In this document: piece after piece, positions 1 to 7,290 of the stretch
Position numbering within the stretch: the first letter of the stretch is position 1
Layout of the letters: each line of letters starts with the position of its first letter
NCBI RefSeq assembly: GCF_002929535.1
Contig: NZ_PJJO01000039.1
Span: 1-35,357, forward strand
Length of the DNA: 35,357 nucleotides
Direction: 5' to 3'
DNA from: Cryobacterium sp. Y11
GTDB taxonomy: Bacteria; Actinomycetota; Actinomycetes; Actinomycetales; Microbacteriaceae
The notes under the pieces: model-generated
The model's input: only the letters and a program-made list of their open reading frames with translations
Databases searched by the model: none
Told to the model about the DNA's origin: nothing
Made by a program: the position numbers and the translations under genes

Positions 1-165
1 AAGTGCTATCAAGTGCTATCAAGTGCTAGCAGCTAATGGTATTAGCTATTAAGTGCTAGCAACAACTAGCACGCGATATATTGTGCTAGCACTAGCTAGT
101 ACACGATATGCTTTGCAAGCTGGCACTATCAGGTAATAGCAGTTGCTATCACCTGCGGCCGATAG
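1..165. repeat. 10-bp repeat cluster upstream of parA (centromere/operator-like)
   Basis: Tandem copies AAGTGCTATC (1-10, 11-20) and AAGTGCTAGC (21-30, 51-60) are followed by degenerate GCTAGC/GCTATC copies in both orientations as far as the parA ribosome binding site. The unit matches the array at 35273-35357, so the two ends form one larger repeat region in the circular molecule. The spacing of about one helical turn, and the position immediately before a ParA/RHH operon, suggest a partition site that also acts as the operon's operator. It could include origin iterons instead. Confidence 0.8.
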
Positions 166-179
166 CAGAAGGGTACGGA

Positions 180-827
180 ATGGGATTCATCACTCTCTTT
201 GGAGGCACGAAGGGTGGCGCGGGAAAAACGACTGCTGCCATTAACGTTTCGGTGAGTTTGGCTGCAGCGGGTGCAAGTGTTGTCGTCGTGGACGCGGACA
301 AGCAGCGCAGCTCGGCCAAGTGGCACGCACGGCGGGTGGACGCAGGGCACACGCCCTCGATGACACTCGTTGAGAAGCAGGGCAACGTTTACGCCATGGT
401 CACCGACCTGGCCAAGCACTATGACCATGTGATCGTGGATGCTGCCGGCGACGACAACCAAGAGATGCGGACGGCTATGACTGCCGCTGACCTGATGATC
501 GTGGTTCTGCGCCCCAGCCAGCTCGACGTGGAGACGTTGGAGGAGTTCACGGCTGTCATTGACACTGCCCATGACTTCAACCCGGCGCTAAGCGTCCGGA
601 GCCTGTTGAACCAAGCCCCCACGAACCACAACGAAACCGAGACGGTAGACGTTGCTGAGTACCTGGTCGAGTTCCCCCAGGTAAAGCCCCTCGAAACAGC
701 CCTCTATCTGCGCAAGGCCTACCGTGATTCCCTCGCGGACGGTCGTGGAGTGCTGGAAGTACCAGGCGCGTCAGGCAAGAAAGCCCGCGCCGAAATTCAG
801 GAACTAGTAGCGGAGGTATACGCATAA
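180..827 (+). CDS. parA: ParA-family partition ATPase (small type Ib)
   Basis: A 215-residue Walker-type ATPase that would drive plasmid segregation on the nucleoid with the downstream DNA-binding protein. The deviant Walker A motif TKGGAGKTT lies at residues 10-18, a VVVVDAD strand follows near residue 40, and HVIVDAAGDD is the Walker B region. It has no N-terminal DNA-binding domain, as in small plasmid ParA proteins paired with ribbon-helix-helix partners. I chose ATG 180 because the fold begins there and an AAGGGTACGG purine-rich stretch precedes it; an ATG at 108 would lie inside the repeats. Its stop overlaps the next start (TAATG), so the two genes are co-translated. The repeat cluster just upstream is the likely autoregulatory operator. 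Confidence 0.93.
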   Translation: MGFITLFGGTKGGAGKTTAAINVSVSLAAAGASVVVVDADKQRSSAKWHARRVDAGHTPSMTLVEKQGNVYAMVTDLAKHYDHVIVDAAGDDNQEMRTAMTAADLMIVVLRPSQLDVETLEEFTAVIDTAHDFNPALSVRSLLNQAPTNHNETETVDVAEYLVEFPQVKPLETALYLRKAYRDSLADGRGVLEVPGASGKKARAEIQELVAEVYA

Positions 828-1123
828 TGGCGATTGCACGAAACAAGAAGCCAGACCCCAACGCTATCGCCGCGTTCGGTGCCGCTGCAGAGGCGCGATC
901 GGATGACGCGGCCACGCCAGCGCCGGCTAAGGCAACAAAGGTCACTAAGCCGAGTCCGGTAGCCGCGGGGGAGGATCAGCGCCCGAAGTCCAGCCTGGTC
1001 CGATGGACTGACGAGGACTTGCGCGACCGCCTCATCGACTATTCAAAGCGGGAGCGATACTCCCTGCAGCATCTGATGATCGAGGCCCTGAAAATCGGAC
1101 TCGACCAGATCGAAAAACGATAG
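827..1123 (+). CDS. Ribbon-helix-helix partition partner (ParB-like)
   Basis: A 98-residue basic protein with a disordered, Ala/Pro/Lys-rich N-terminal half and a C-terminal segment (about residues 60-98) that reads as a ribbon-helix-helix: strand SSLVRWTDEDL, helix RDRLIDYSKRERY, then SLQHLMIEALKIGLDQIEK. This fits the centromere-binding partner of a small ParA, with the tail available to stimulate the ATPase. The start overlaps the parA stop by one base and has GGAGG ten bases upstream. Repeats on both sides of the operon are its probable binding sites. The function is inferred from position and fold; there is no classical ParB HTH domain. Confidence 0.85.
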   Translation: MAIARNKKPDPNAIAAFGAAAEARSDDAATPAPAKATKVTKPSPVAAGEDQRPKSSLVRWTDEDLRDRLIDYSKRERYSLQHLMIEALKIGLDQIEKR

Positions 1124-1128
1124 CGAAC

Positions 1129-1154
1129 GCTAGCAACTGCTAGCACTTGCTAGC
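1129..1154. repeat. Inverted copies of the 10-bp repeat after the partition operon
   Basis: GCTAGCAACT, GCTAGCACTT and GCTAGC stand in tandem with 10-bp spacing. GCTAGCACTT is the exact reverse complement of AAGTGCTAGC at 21-30. The partition operon is therefore bracketed by the same unit in opposite orientations, which suggests a second binding cluster for the RHH protein. Confidence 0.8.
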
Positions 1155-1177
1155 TCATCTCGTGAGGGGCGCCCAGC

Positions 1178-1408
1178 ATGATGACCGTATACAGCAAGCC
1201 GAATTGCGTGCAGTGCACCGCGACCTACCGCGCTCTCGACGGCCAAGGGATCGACTACCAGGTGGTAGACCTCACCGGCAGTGATGCCGCGTTGGAGTAC
1301 GTCACGCAGGAACTCGGCTACAGCCAAGCCCCGGTGGTTGTGGTCGATGAACACGATCACTGGTCAGGCTTTCGGCCCGACAAGATTGCCCAGCACGCTG
1401 GGCTCTAG
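1178..1408 (+). CDS. nrdH: NrdH-type glutaredoxin-like redoxin
   Basis: A 76-residue thioredoxin-fold protein that passes electrons to class Ib ribonucleotide reductase. The redox motif CVQC is at residues 10-13, after the usual VYSKPN strand, and the C-terminus has the QAPVVV and WSGFRPDKI signatures that separate NrdH from ordinary glutaredoxins. Length is normal for the family. ATG 1178 follows GAGGGGC; a second ATG is the next codon. There is no nrdE, nrdF or nrdI nearby, so it must work with host reductase or another partner. It stands between the partition module and the accessory island with no clear operon mates. Confidence 0.92.
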   Translation: MMTVYSKPNCVQCTATYRALDGQGIDYQVVDLTGSDAALEYVTQELGYSQAPVVVVDEHDHWSGFRPDKIAQHAGL

Positions 1409-1450
1409 TCCAGGAGAGGGCCCGCTGATCCGCCCAGTACAGTCAGGAAT

Positions 1451-2023
1451 ATGACACTAGGACCGTTCTTCGCTGACTACGGGGCGCAAGTGGCGGCGAG
1501 TGTCACTCTGCTCATACTGACTGCCGTCATCACCGCAGCGGGGCCCCTGAGGACCAGAGTCTTTAGCTTTGTTGGTCGCCAATTTGGGCTCCTGCGCACA
1601 CTTCGGGTAACCACCACCACGCGGCAGGCCGCCACGCATGCGGATACTCAGGCGGCAGTCGAGCAAGCGTTCGAACGGGGTCGAGAGGAAGTGCGAGTTG
1701 AAATGGAAGCAGCGCGCGCAGACGTAGACGTGGAGCCGAATTGGACGGTTAAGTTCAACGAGGAAGCCAACAATTTTACTCTTGAGGACACGCACTGGTC
1801 GATAGGCACTTCCTATGTGCAGATCAGCGCACATCACCAGGAGTTTCGTTTCGACGGGACCAAAACTTGGCCAGGTCGATTCGCCATAAGCCAGAACTTT
1901 AGCGGTGAAGTCCTGTTCCTCGGTTCGCGGCATGGGGTGACTTTCACAGTCACATGGCGCGATCCCAATCGCGATTCACACTCAGCGAAGGCTTATATCG
2001 ACGCTGACTTCTACGGGAAATAG
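1451..2023 (+). CDS. Hypothetical protein with N-terminal membrane segment
   Basis: A 190-residue protein I do not recognise. Residues 12-32 form one hydrophobic helix, residues 60-95 are a charged, Ala/Glu/Arg-rich helix likely to be a coiled coil, and residues 97-190 look beta-rich with many aromatic residues, including the strands WTVKFN, FTLEDTHWSI and TFTVTWRD. This suggests an inner-membrane anchor with a soluble beta domain. It begins 42 bases after nrdH with no strong ribosome binding site (AGGAAT lies just upstream), and its stop abuts the decayed resolvase on the other strand. Confidence 0.7.
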   Translation: MTLGPFFADYGAQVAASVTLLILTAVITAAGPLRTRVFSFVGRQFGLLRTLRVTTTTRQAATHADTQAAVEQAFERGREEVRVEMEAARADVDVEPNWTVKFNEEANNFTLEDTHWSIGTSYVQISAHHQEFRFDGTKTWPGRFAISQNFSGEVLFLGSRHGVTFTVTWRDPNRDSHSAKAYIDADFYGK

Positions 2024-2025
2024 CC

Positions 2026-2618
2026 CTAGCTAACAGCGTTGGCAGCTCTCCGGTGTCGTTCGACGGCGCGCTAGACCGTGGCCCGACCGACAGTGAAAAG
2101 CTCCGCTAGCTCTGCACTCGAGTGATTCCCCGCGGCGTGCAATTCCACCAGGTGCTTTTCCTGGGCGGGGGAGAGCTTCGGGCTGCGCCCGCGTAGCCGG
2201 CCCTTTTCTCGGGCTACCGCCATGCCCTCACGGGTGCGGGCCCGGATGAGGTCTGATTCGAACTCAGCGACCATGGCCAGGGCGTTGAACAGTAGCCGGC
2301 CTATCGGGTCGGTGGGATCGTGCACGCTGCCACCGAAAGATAGTCGCACGCCGGCCGCTGCCAGCTCGGCCGATATGTCGCGCGCATCCGGCACCGACCG
2401 GGTGAGCCGATCGAGCTTGGTCACTACGAGGGTGTCGCCGGCCCTGCAGGCGGCGAGGGCGCGCGCCAGGCCCGGCCGGTGACTGTTGTGGCCGAGCGGC
2501 CCTGATCGACGTACACGCGCTCCGCAGCGACACCCAGGCCCGTGAGGGCGTTCCTCTGCGCTGTGAGGTCCTGAGCGTCCGTCGAGACCCGGGCATAACC
2601 GATGAACATTTCCGTCAT
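2026..2618 (-). pseudogene. Decayed Tn3-type serine resolvase (frameshift and nonsense)
   Basis: Reading from ATG 2618, the N-terminus MFIGYARVSTDAQDL carries the catalytic serine of a serine recombinase. The frame is lost just after VYVDQG (about 2495-2502). The correct continuation (PGLARALAACRAGDTLVVTK, then the DPTDPIGRLLFN and AEFESDLIRARTREG segments) lies in another frame. At 2071-2073 a TAG replaces the Tyr codon expected in the C-terminal helix-turn-helix (ATV-stop-RAVERHR, where the intact copy at 7668 has STVYRAIKR). In-frame sequence continues to a TAG at 2026. Two independent lesions make it a pseudogene. It is closely related to the intact resolvase 5 kb away, in opposite orientation. 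Confidence 0.92.
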
Positions 2619-2922
2619 GCCGGCAGTCTCACATAGCCCCCCCCGATCACCGGGCCCTATTTCGGGCGGTTCTACCGGGCACCCCGCCGCTGCGCCAATC
2701 CGGGCGTGTCGCCGGGCCGGGGGCGTGGTCGCTAGACGATCCCCTATCGGGCAGGGTGGGCGTCTATGAGACGCGACGTCAACTAGCGCTCCGACTCGGA
2801 CTGGTGTCATTTTCCGTACTCGCCTGCACAAATATCCGCACTCGTCTGCACAGCTCGTCTAGACCAAAATTGACCGTCACTGGATGCCCGTAAGGGTAAC
2901 GGCTATCGGACGTGTCAAAGCG
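2619..2922. other. Non-coding remnant: res-like region and transposon-type boxes
   Basis: Read on the minus strand, the 60 bases before the resolvase pseudogene (2619-2680) resemble those before the intact resolvase (7610-7667): both have CGCCCGA, then CCCGGTGA, then a G run with GGCTA. This is a probable res site. At 2814-2832 and 2836-2853, minus strand, are two copies of TTTGTGCAnnnGAGTAnGG, also found at 8260-8308. TAGACGATCCCCTATCGG at about 2733-2750 recurs with one change near 8414. TGCCCGTAAG at 2885-2894 recurs at 5594 and 7521. I see no gene here. It looks like debris of Tn3-like insertions. Confidence 0.6.
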
Positions 2923-3657
2923 TCAGGTAGTGTCCGGCATGGTCCAATCGGGTGCTATGTCGAGTGCTTCGCGGATGACGAAATACCGCTTGCGTTTACG
3001 AATCTCGTAGTCGTCGTCTCCCCAGTAGCCGTCTGTAGTCCGAAGAAGCCCGAAATGCTCTAGTTCCCGGGTCGCGCTCGTCCAGGTGTCATCTGAGAGA
3101 CCGTATTGCTTCTTGCGGTGGCCATCCATCCACTCCCCATCGGGATGCTTAGAGCCGCCGTTGAGTTCGAGAAGGGCCATTAGTACGGCGACGGCTCTAC
3201 CGTTCAGGCGGAGTATCCACGCGTTCGTCCACAGGGTGAACGGCACACCGACCCATCGAGCGCCGTTGCCCTCCCAGCCGTCGCCTGAGCCGTCGGGGTG
3301 GAGCAAGAGAAGACCGGCCTTGCCGTCGGGTAAGAGAGTCGGAGTGATGAGCTTCTTCTCCTGTAGCCACTTCTTCGCGTCGTTTGCTCGCCGCGGGCCG
3401 GTGTCTGGCGGCAGGTTGAGCCAGCGCGCCAAGGATTGTGTTGGGCGATCTGGAAGCGTGTATGGAGCCTTCGCCGCCTGCATCACGAGCGTCATGTGCA
3501 TCTTTAGGCGCAGCTCGTGCGATTGCACGAGCCACGCAGCGGTCGGAGTGGAGTCGCCTCGCTTGACGTAGGTGATTGGGAAGTTGACGCTGCTGACGCG
3601 CTTAGACCTGTCGGTCGCGCGTGCGAGTGCTACGAGGGCTACTGAGGGAACGTCCAT
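2923..3657 (-). CDS. Putative winged-helix DNA-binding protein
   Basis: A 244-residue protein not recognised as a named family. A central helix-rich part (LARWLNLPPDTGPRRANDAK, then KKWLQEKKLIT) followed by a short beta turn resembles a winged helix. A second such unit lies near the C-terminus (KKQYGLSDDTWTSATRELEH, then FGLLRTT), and the end is basic (IRKRKRYFVI). Two winged-helix units are typical of plasmid replication or regulatory proteins, so an accessory initiator or a repressor are both possible. The open frame extends to 3831, but I chose ATG 3657 because GGAG lies six bases before it and the region above encodes only a Pro/Arg repeat that coincides with G-rich DNA boxes. The next plus-strand gene is the 23-residue peptide. 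Confidence 0.65.
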   Translation of the reverse strand: MDVPSVALVALARATDRSKRVSSVNFPITYVKRGDSTPTAAWLVQSHELRLKMHMTLVMQAAKAPYTLPDRPTQSLARWLNLPPDTGPRRANDAKKWLQEKKLITPTLLPDGKAGLLLLHPDGSGDGWEGNGARWVGVPFTLWTNAWILRLNGRAVAVLMALLELNGGSKHPDGEWMDGHRKKQYGLSDDTWTSATRELEHFGLLRTTDGYWGDDDYEIRKRKRYFVIREALDIAPDWTMPDTT

Positions 3658-3700
3658 GGTTGCTCCGAGGAAGAAGTTGACGACCTCAGCGGAGAGACGT

Positions 3701-3735
3701 GGGGTCCGGGGGTACTTGGGGATTCTTGGGGTTCT
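3701..3735. promoter_or_regulatory. G-rich direct repeats upstream of the winged-helix gene
   Basis: The plus strand carries GGGGTACTT, GGGGATTCTT and GGGGTTCT in tandem at 9-10-bp spacing, 45-80 bases before the chosen start of the minus-strand gene at 3657. A related pair (GGGGTATT, GGGGTACTT) lies at 13361-13377 near another minus-strand start. They are possible operators for a shared regulator. Confidence 0.4.
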
Positions 3736-3970
3736 AGCAATACTTCCCTTTAAGATACCGCTCGAATCGCATTCTGTCTGCGGTGAGGCCGTCGTGATGC
3801 CCCGGAAGAAACAGCCTCCGACCCGGCCCAAGATGCCGGTACGCTTCGGTTAGCCCGTGGGCTGCTTCGTTTGCTGCTCGGGTGTTTCTAGGCGACTCTG
3901 TTCTCAGAGCCAGATGCCCCCTCGTCCGCCAAGACCAGAAGGGGAGATCTCTAAGAGAAGGGAGGACCCG

Positions 3971-4042
3971 ATGAATACAGGCTTCCGCATCACTGTCAAA
4001 ATCACTGTATCCGGAATCACCATCACAATCGAGCCCTGGTAG
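3971..4042 (+). CDS. 23-residue beta-strand-like peptide
   Basis: A very short reading frame beginning MNTGFRITVKIT and ending ITITIEPW. It has an excellent ribosome binding site (GGGAGGACCCG before the ATG) and stops three bases before a very strong hairpin terminator, which makes translation credible despite the size. The sequence alternates hydrophobic and polar residues (R-I-T-V-K-I-T-V), as in an amphipathic beta strand or hairpin. It has no signal peptide or cysteines. It could be a signalling or antitoxin-like peptide, a leader peptide, or a component of the neighbouring winged-helix system. No function can be assigned. Confidence 0.55.
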   Translation: MNTGFRITVKITVSGITITIEPW

Positions 4043-4045
4043 CTC

Positions 4046-4077
4046 GAGGGGGGCGAGGTCTAGACCCCGCCCCCCTC
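4046..4077 (+). terminator. Strong hairpin after the 23-residue ORF
   Basis: GAGGGGGGCG (4046-4055) pairs perfectly with CGCCCCCCTC (4068-4077), and the inner GGTCTAGACC is itself a palindrome, so only one A-C mismatch interrupts a stem of about 15 bp. There is no T-tract, as is common in high-GC actinobacteria. Confidence 0.75.
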
Positions 4078-4192
4078 CTAGCGCGATTCGTTGAGGACTA
4101 GCGCCAAGGCCTCTTCTGGGTCGAATCGCGTCCCGTCGGACGATCCGCTACCGGATAGGGACCGACGGGCGGTTTCGCTCGAAGACTTCTCC

Positions 4193-5278
4193 CTAAGTCG
4201 GTATCGCGGCGGGCGTCGATACCGGAGCAATCACGGTGGCGCCATGCGGCACCGAGGGTCGCCAAGCACGCACTAACGCGTACTCAGCAGGATCGGACAG
4301 GTGCCTGACGAGGTACTCAACCCAGGCTGGTGTGTACGTGTACTGCTCGAAAGTGGAGTTATAGACGCAAAACTGCGGCTTGGTCGCAGCGGGGTCGGTG
4401 GCGTTTGTCTGCGGTCGTGCGGCGAAGTACTTCCACGCCTGGGTGTGCATGTAGCCGTTGAAAGATACATCAAGACGAGCGGCCACCTTATCGACAACCT
4501 CGCCAAACTTGAACCTATTCAAGTCCTCGACGGGAACATGCTTCTCCCGAATAATCGTCCGCACATGCTCAACAGCCGCGCGCTGCTCCTCTGTGAGATC
4601 GTCCTCGCGGATGAATGACATGGCAGCGTCAGCTTCACTCTTAGGACCGGTATGAGGAATTAGGTAGATGCGGAAGTCGAAACGCTGATCTGCGCTCAGG
4701 CCGGGTTCAAGGGAAGCGTCGAAATCCTGGACCCAATCGAGGACGCCTCTAGGTACCTGGGCCCGAACGATCTTAACTGCCTCGACGGCGTCCTCGGTGA
4801 TCGATGAGACGAAGAGCGGGAAGCGCAGCTCGGAGCCGAGAGCTTCGTTGTGTCCAAACCATTCGACCAAGGTTTGCTCGTAGTTGATGAGGAGAGCTTG
4901 CGTCCGACCCGCGACGAGCGCAGCCACCTTTGCCTCGTGCCGGTGCTCAATCTGGTTGCGCAGCCCGAGGAAGAAGATGATGTTGTTCCGGCGTGGATCG
5001 GAATCGATGAACTGCTCCGCAAGCAGCTCGCGCAGTGGCTTGTATAAGTAGCCGCCCTCGGGGTGCTTCCTTCGCCACCCACGCTCATTTTTGACAATCA
5101 GGTCGCCGCCCGATTCCTCTGTTCGCGCCTGGAGGAGCTTGGTCCACCCAAGGTTCATATGGACGATGAAGGCTTCTAGCTGGCGCTCGTTGCCCGAGCG
5201 GTTGTAGAGATCGACGGCTAGCAGCACCTCTGCCTTCGACGACTGCAGGGTATGCCACCAACGAGGACGAGGAGCCAT
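4193..5278 (-). CDS. DUF3644-family protein with HEPN RX4H motif
   Basis: A 361-residue protein. Residues 12-130 match the DUF3644 family: SKAEVLLAVDLYN near the start, an AFIVHMNLGWTKLLQA helix, and FFLGLRNQIEHRHE. In that segment R107-N108-x3-H112 forms the RX4H motif of HEPN ribonuclease-like domains. The remaining two thirds (FDFRIYLIPHTG, then a likely helical end with FNGYMHTQAWKYF) has no fold I know and may be the sensor part. HEPN proteins are frequent in toxin and anti-phage systems, so an abortive-infection role is plausible by inference. ATG 5278 was chosen because the family similarity starts there; the open frame above it has no protein-like sequence. It stands alone. Confidence 0.8.
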   Translation of the reverse strand: MAPRPRWWHTLQSSKAEVLLAVDLYNRSGNERQLEAFIVHMNLGWTKLLQARTEESGGDLIVKNERGWRRKHPEGGYLYKPLRELLAEQFIDSDPRRNNIIFFLGLRNQIEHRHEAKVAALVAGRTQALLINYEQTLVEWFGHNEALGSELRFPLFVSSITEDAVEAVKIVRAQVPRGVLDWVQDFDASLEPGLSADQRFDFRIYLIPHTGPKSEADAAMSFIREDDLTEEQRAAVEHVRTIIREKHVPVEDLNRFKFGEVVDKVAARLDVSFNGYMHTQAWKYFAARPQTNATDPAATKPQFCVYNSTFEQYTYTPAWVEYLVRHLSDPAEYALVRAWRPSVPHGATVIAPVSTPAAIPT

Positions 5279-5666
5279 ACTCGTGAGCCTACGTGTTACC
5301 TGACAGATGAAGTGACACATTGGCGTGTTCGACAGCGGGACGTCGAGCGCGACAGATCTAGGGTCAAACCACCTGGCCGCCGAGTGCGCCGACGTTGTGT
5401 CACAGGGGAACCCCCTGCGGGACGGTTCCGCCACGGTGTGTTCCGAGTGGCTCGTCGATTGTGAGTTGCATCGATGATTAGCCATGTTCTCGCAGCGATA
5501 AATGACACCCTCGCGGCGCCTGATCCGGTCCGTCAGCGTGCACGTGTTGGTTCGCCGGCCAAGGAGACTGAGTACTGGCGCGGACTGCGTTGATGCCCGT
5601 AAGGCGATTCCGTATTGCGGCCGTGCTGAATGAGTCGGGATATTGTCGTGAACTATTAGTTGGGGA
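5279..5666. other. Non-coding junction between DUF3644 and sigma-factor genes
   Basis: Both flanking genes read away from this 388-bp stretch, so it must hold both promoters. The open frames crossing it give no protein-like sequence. TGCCCGTAAG at 5594-5603 is one of three copies in the island (also 2885 and 7521), and may mark an insertion edge. I cannot place a convincing -35/-10 pair. Confidence 0.5.
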
Positions 5667-6278
5667 ATGAGCAATACGTTTGTGAGCGACGATAACGAGA
5701 CCATCCGAAAGTCGGTGGGGACCCCTGCGGTCTTTGCCGAAGTCTACGACCGACACGCGCCGGCAGTATTCCGGTACGCCATCGGTCGGGTTGGACACAG
5801 CCATGCAGACGACATTATGTCCGAAACGTTCCTCGTGGCCTTCAACCGTCGAGCATCGTTCGACCTCTCCGTCGTGGACGCCCGGCCCTGGCTATTCGGA
5901 ATTGCAACAACGCTGATTCGCAAGCATGCCCGAGTCGAAGCACGCGCATGGAAAGGTCTCGTCGCCGACGGCGCAGCGGCGGTCCCGTTCGACGCCATCG
6001 CCGCGGTCGGGACGCGAATCGATGCGGAGATCGCGGTCAAGGAGATCGCTGCGGCATTGCGGAAGATGCCCGCTCGGGACCGGGATGCCCTGCTGCTCTA
6101 TGCGTGGTCGGACCTTGACTACGCCGGTGTCGCGGAAGCACTCGGGATCCCGATGGGGACTGTTCGCTCACGTCTGAACCGTGCACGGCATACGCTGCGC
6201 AGGGCAAGCCACCGGGCCTCGCGCCCGGAACAGGAGGTGGACCATGGACGAACTGACGTTGTTGCAGAGACTGCATGA
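5667..6278 (+). CDS. ECF-type RNA polymerase sigma factor
   Basis: A 203-residue sigma-70-family factor with the two-domain layout of ECF sigma factors. Region 2 covers about residues 22-95 (FAEVYDRHAPAVFRYAIGRV, the acidic HADDIMSETF segment, then ARPWLFGIATTLIRKHAR). Region 4 covers about 127-180 with the helix-turn-helix YAGVAEALGIPMGTVRSRLN. It would redirect core polymerase to a small regulon. ATG 5667 has GGGG two bases upstream, so GTG 5682 is a possible alternative. The end overlaps the next gene by 35 bases, the standard arrangement with a membrane partner that may restrain it. Confidence 0.93.
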   Translation: MSNTFVSDDNETIRKSVGTPAVFAEVYDRHAPAVFRYAIGRVGHSHADDIMSETFLVAFNRRASFDLSVVDARPWLFGIATTLIRKHARVEARAWKGLVADGAAAVPFDAIAAVGTRIDAEIAVKEIAAALRKMPARDRDALLLYAWSDLDYAGVAEALGIPMGTVRSRLNRARHTLRRASHRASRPEQEVDHGRTDVVAETA

Positions 6279-7290
6279 AAATAAGACGCCGACCCAGGAG
6301 TCGTTGACCCGGGGACGCGCCGCGCTCTTTTCTCAGATCAACAACCCCGGGCCAGCACCGCGATCCGTCAAGTCGCGTCGCCGTGTCGGGGGGCTGAGCG
6401 CCTTGGTGGCATTCGGTATCGCCGGTGCGCTGGTAGCTACCAACATCGTCGGACTCGGTGGATGGCGCGGCGGCGCGGACTCAGCAGCCGCCGCGGTCTT
6501 GGAACGTGCGGCAACCGCGGCCATCTCGTTTCAAGATCCCCAGGTCAGCGCTGGCCAGTACTTGCTCGTCGAGAGCGAGAATGTCCATGTGACCGATGGG
6601 CAGGAGCAGGATGGCCCGGTGATCGCTTACACGATCTCGGAGTCGAGCGACCTTTACGTCCCCGCGGACAGGGACGGCGAGTGGGTGTGGCAACGCAACC
6701 CGATCAGCGTCGTCGATGTCCTCACCCCTGGGGGTGAGGCGATGGTCGCCCGCAGTCATCCGACGAGCGGCCCTGCGGCCGAACCGATGCTCTTGGCCGC
6801 AGCCGGTGGTGCGTTCTACGGCATTTCGGTAGACAGTCAGTGGGGTGACTTCGACTCGATGCCACGAGATCCCTACCGGCTTCTCAACCACATTTACTTG
6901 ACCACCCTCGGCGCAGGCTCCTCCCCGGATGGAGAGGCCCTTGTCTTCATCGCCGACACCCTCCGTCAGGGCACAGCACCGGCCGATCTTCGCGCCGCGC
7001 TGCTTCGCGCAGCCGCGATGATTCCCGGAGTCACGATCACCGACGATCAGGCCACTCTCGACGGCACTACGGGAACGGCGATAGGCCGACTCGAGGGGGT
7101 GAACGGAATGAGGGATGAGATCATCATCGATCCCGATACTGGAACTCTGATCGGGGAGCGAACGGTCGCCACTAGTGCAATCCCCGAATCGAGCATTGGC
7201 GCCGGAGATGTGTGGAGCTGGTCAAGCGTCACGACGTCTGTGGTCGACTCGGCGCCAACGGGCGGTACATCAAGCGGCGAATCAGAATGA
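6244..7290 (+). CDS. CU044_5270-family protein, likely membrane partner of the sigma factor
   Basis: A 348-residue protein with a short cytoplasmic N-terminus (about 55 residues), one membrane helix (LSALVAFGIAGALVATNIVG, about residues 51-70) and a large outside domain. That organisation, and its place directly after an ECF sigma gene, match the CU044_5270 family, usually found next to such sigma factors. It probably senses an envelope signal or acts as anti-sigma; the short N-terminus lacks an obvious zinc anti-sigma motif. The ribosome binding site AGGAGGTGGACC precedes ATG 6244 inside the sigma gene. The stop overlaps a 38-codon ORF (ATGA), suggesting a third member of the operon. Confidence 0.85.
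   Translation: MDELTLLQRLHENKTPTQESLTRGRAALFSQINNPGPAPRSVKSRRRVGGLSALVAFGIAGALVATNIVGLGGWRGGADSAAAAVLERAATAAISFQDPQVSAGQYLLVESENVHVTDGQEQDGPVIAYTISESSDLYVPADRDGEWVWQRNPISVVDVLTPGGEAMVARSHPTSGPAAEPMLLAAAGGAFYGISVDSQWGDFDSMPRDPYRLLNHIYLTTLGAGSSPDGEALVFIADTLRQGTAPADLRAALLRAAAMIPGVTITDDQATLDGTTGTAIGRLEGVNGMRDEIIIDPDTGTLIGERTVATSAIPESSIGAGDVWSWSSVTTSVVDSAPTGGTSSGESE

Noticed and set aside
108..180. ParA start at ATG 108
   Set aside because: The 24 added residues are encoded by the repeat cluster and are not ParA-like; the ATPase fold begins at ATG 180.
3797..3853. 18-codon basic peptide (MPRKKQPPTRPKMPVRFG)
   Set aside because: There is no ribosome binding site, terminator or partner; basic Pro-rich peptides arise easily in GC-rich non-coding DNA.
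5279..5704. Longer N-terminus for the DUF3644 protein
   Set aside because: The extra 142 residues are not protein-like and family similarity begins at ATG 5278.
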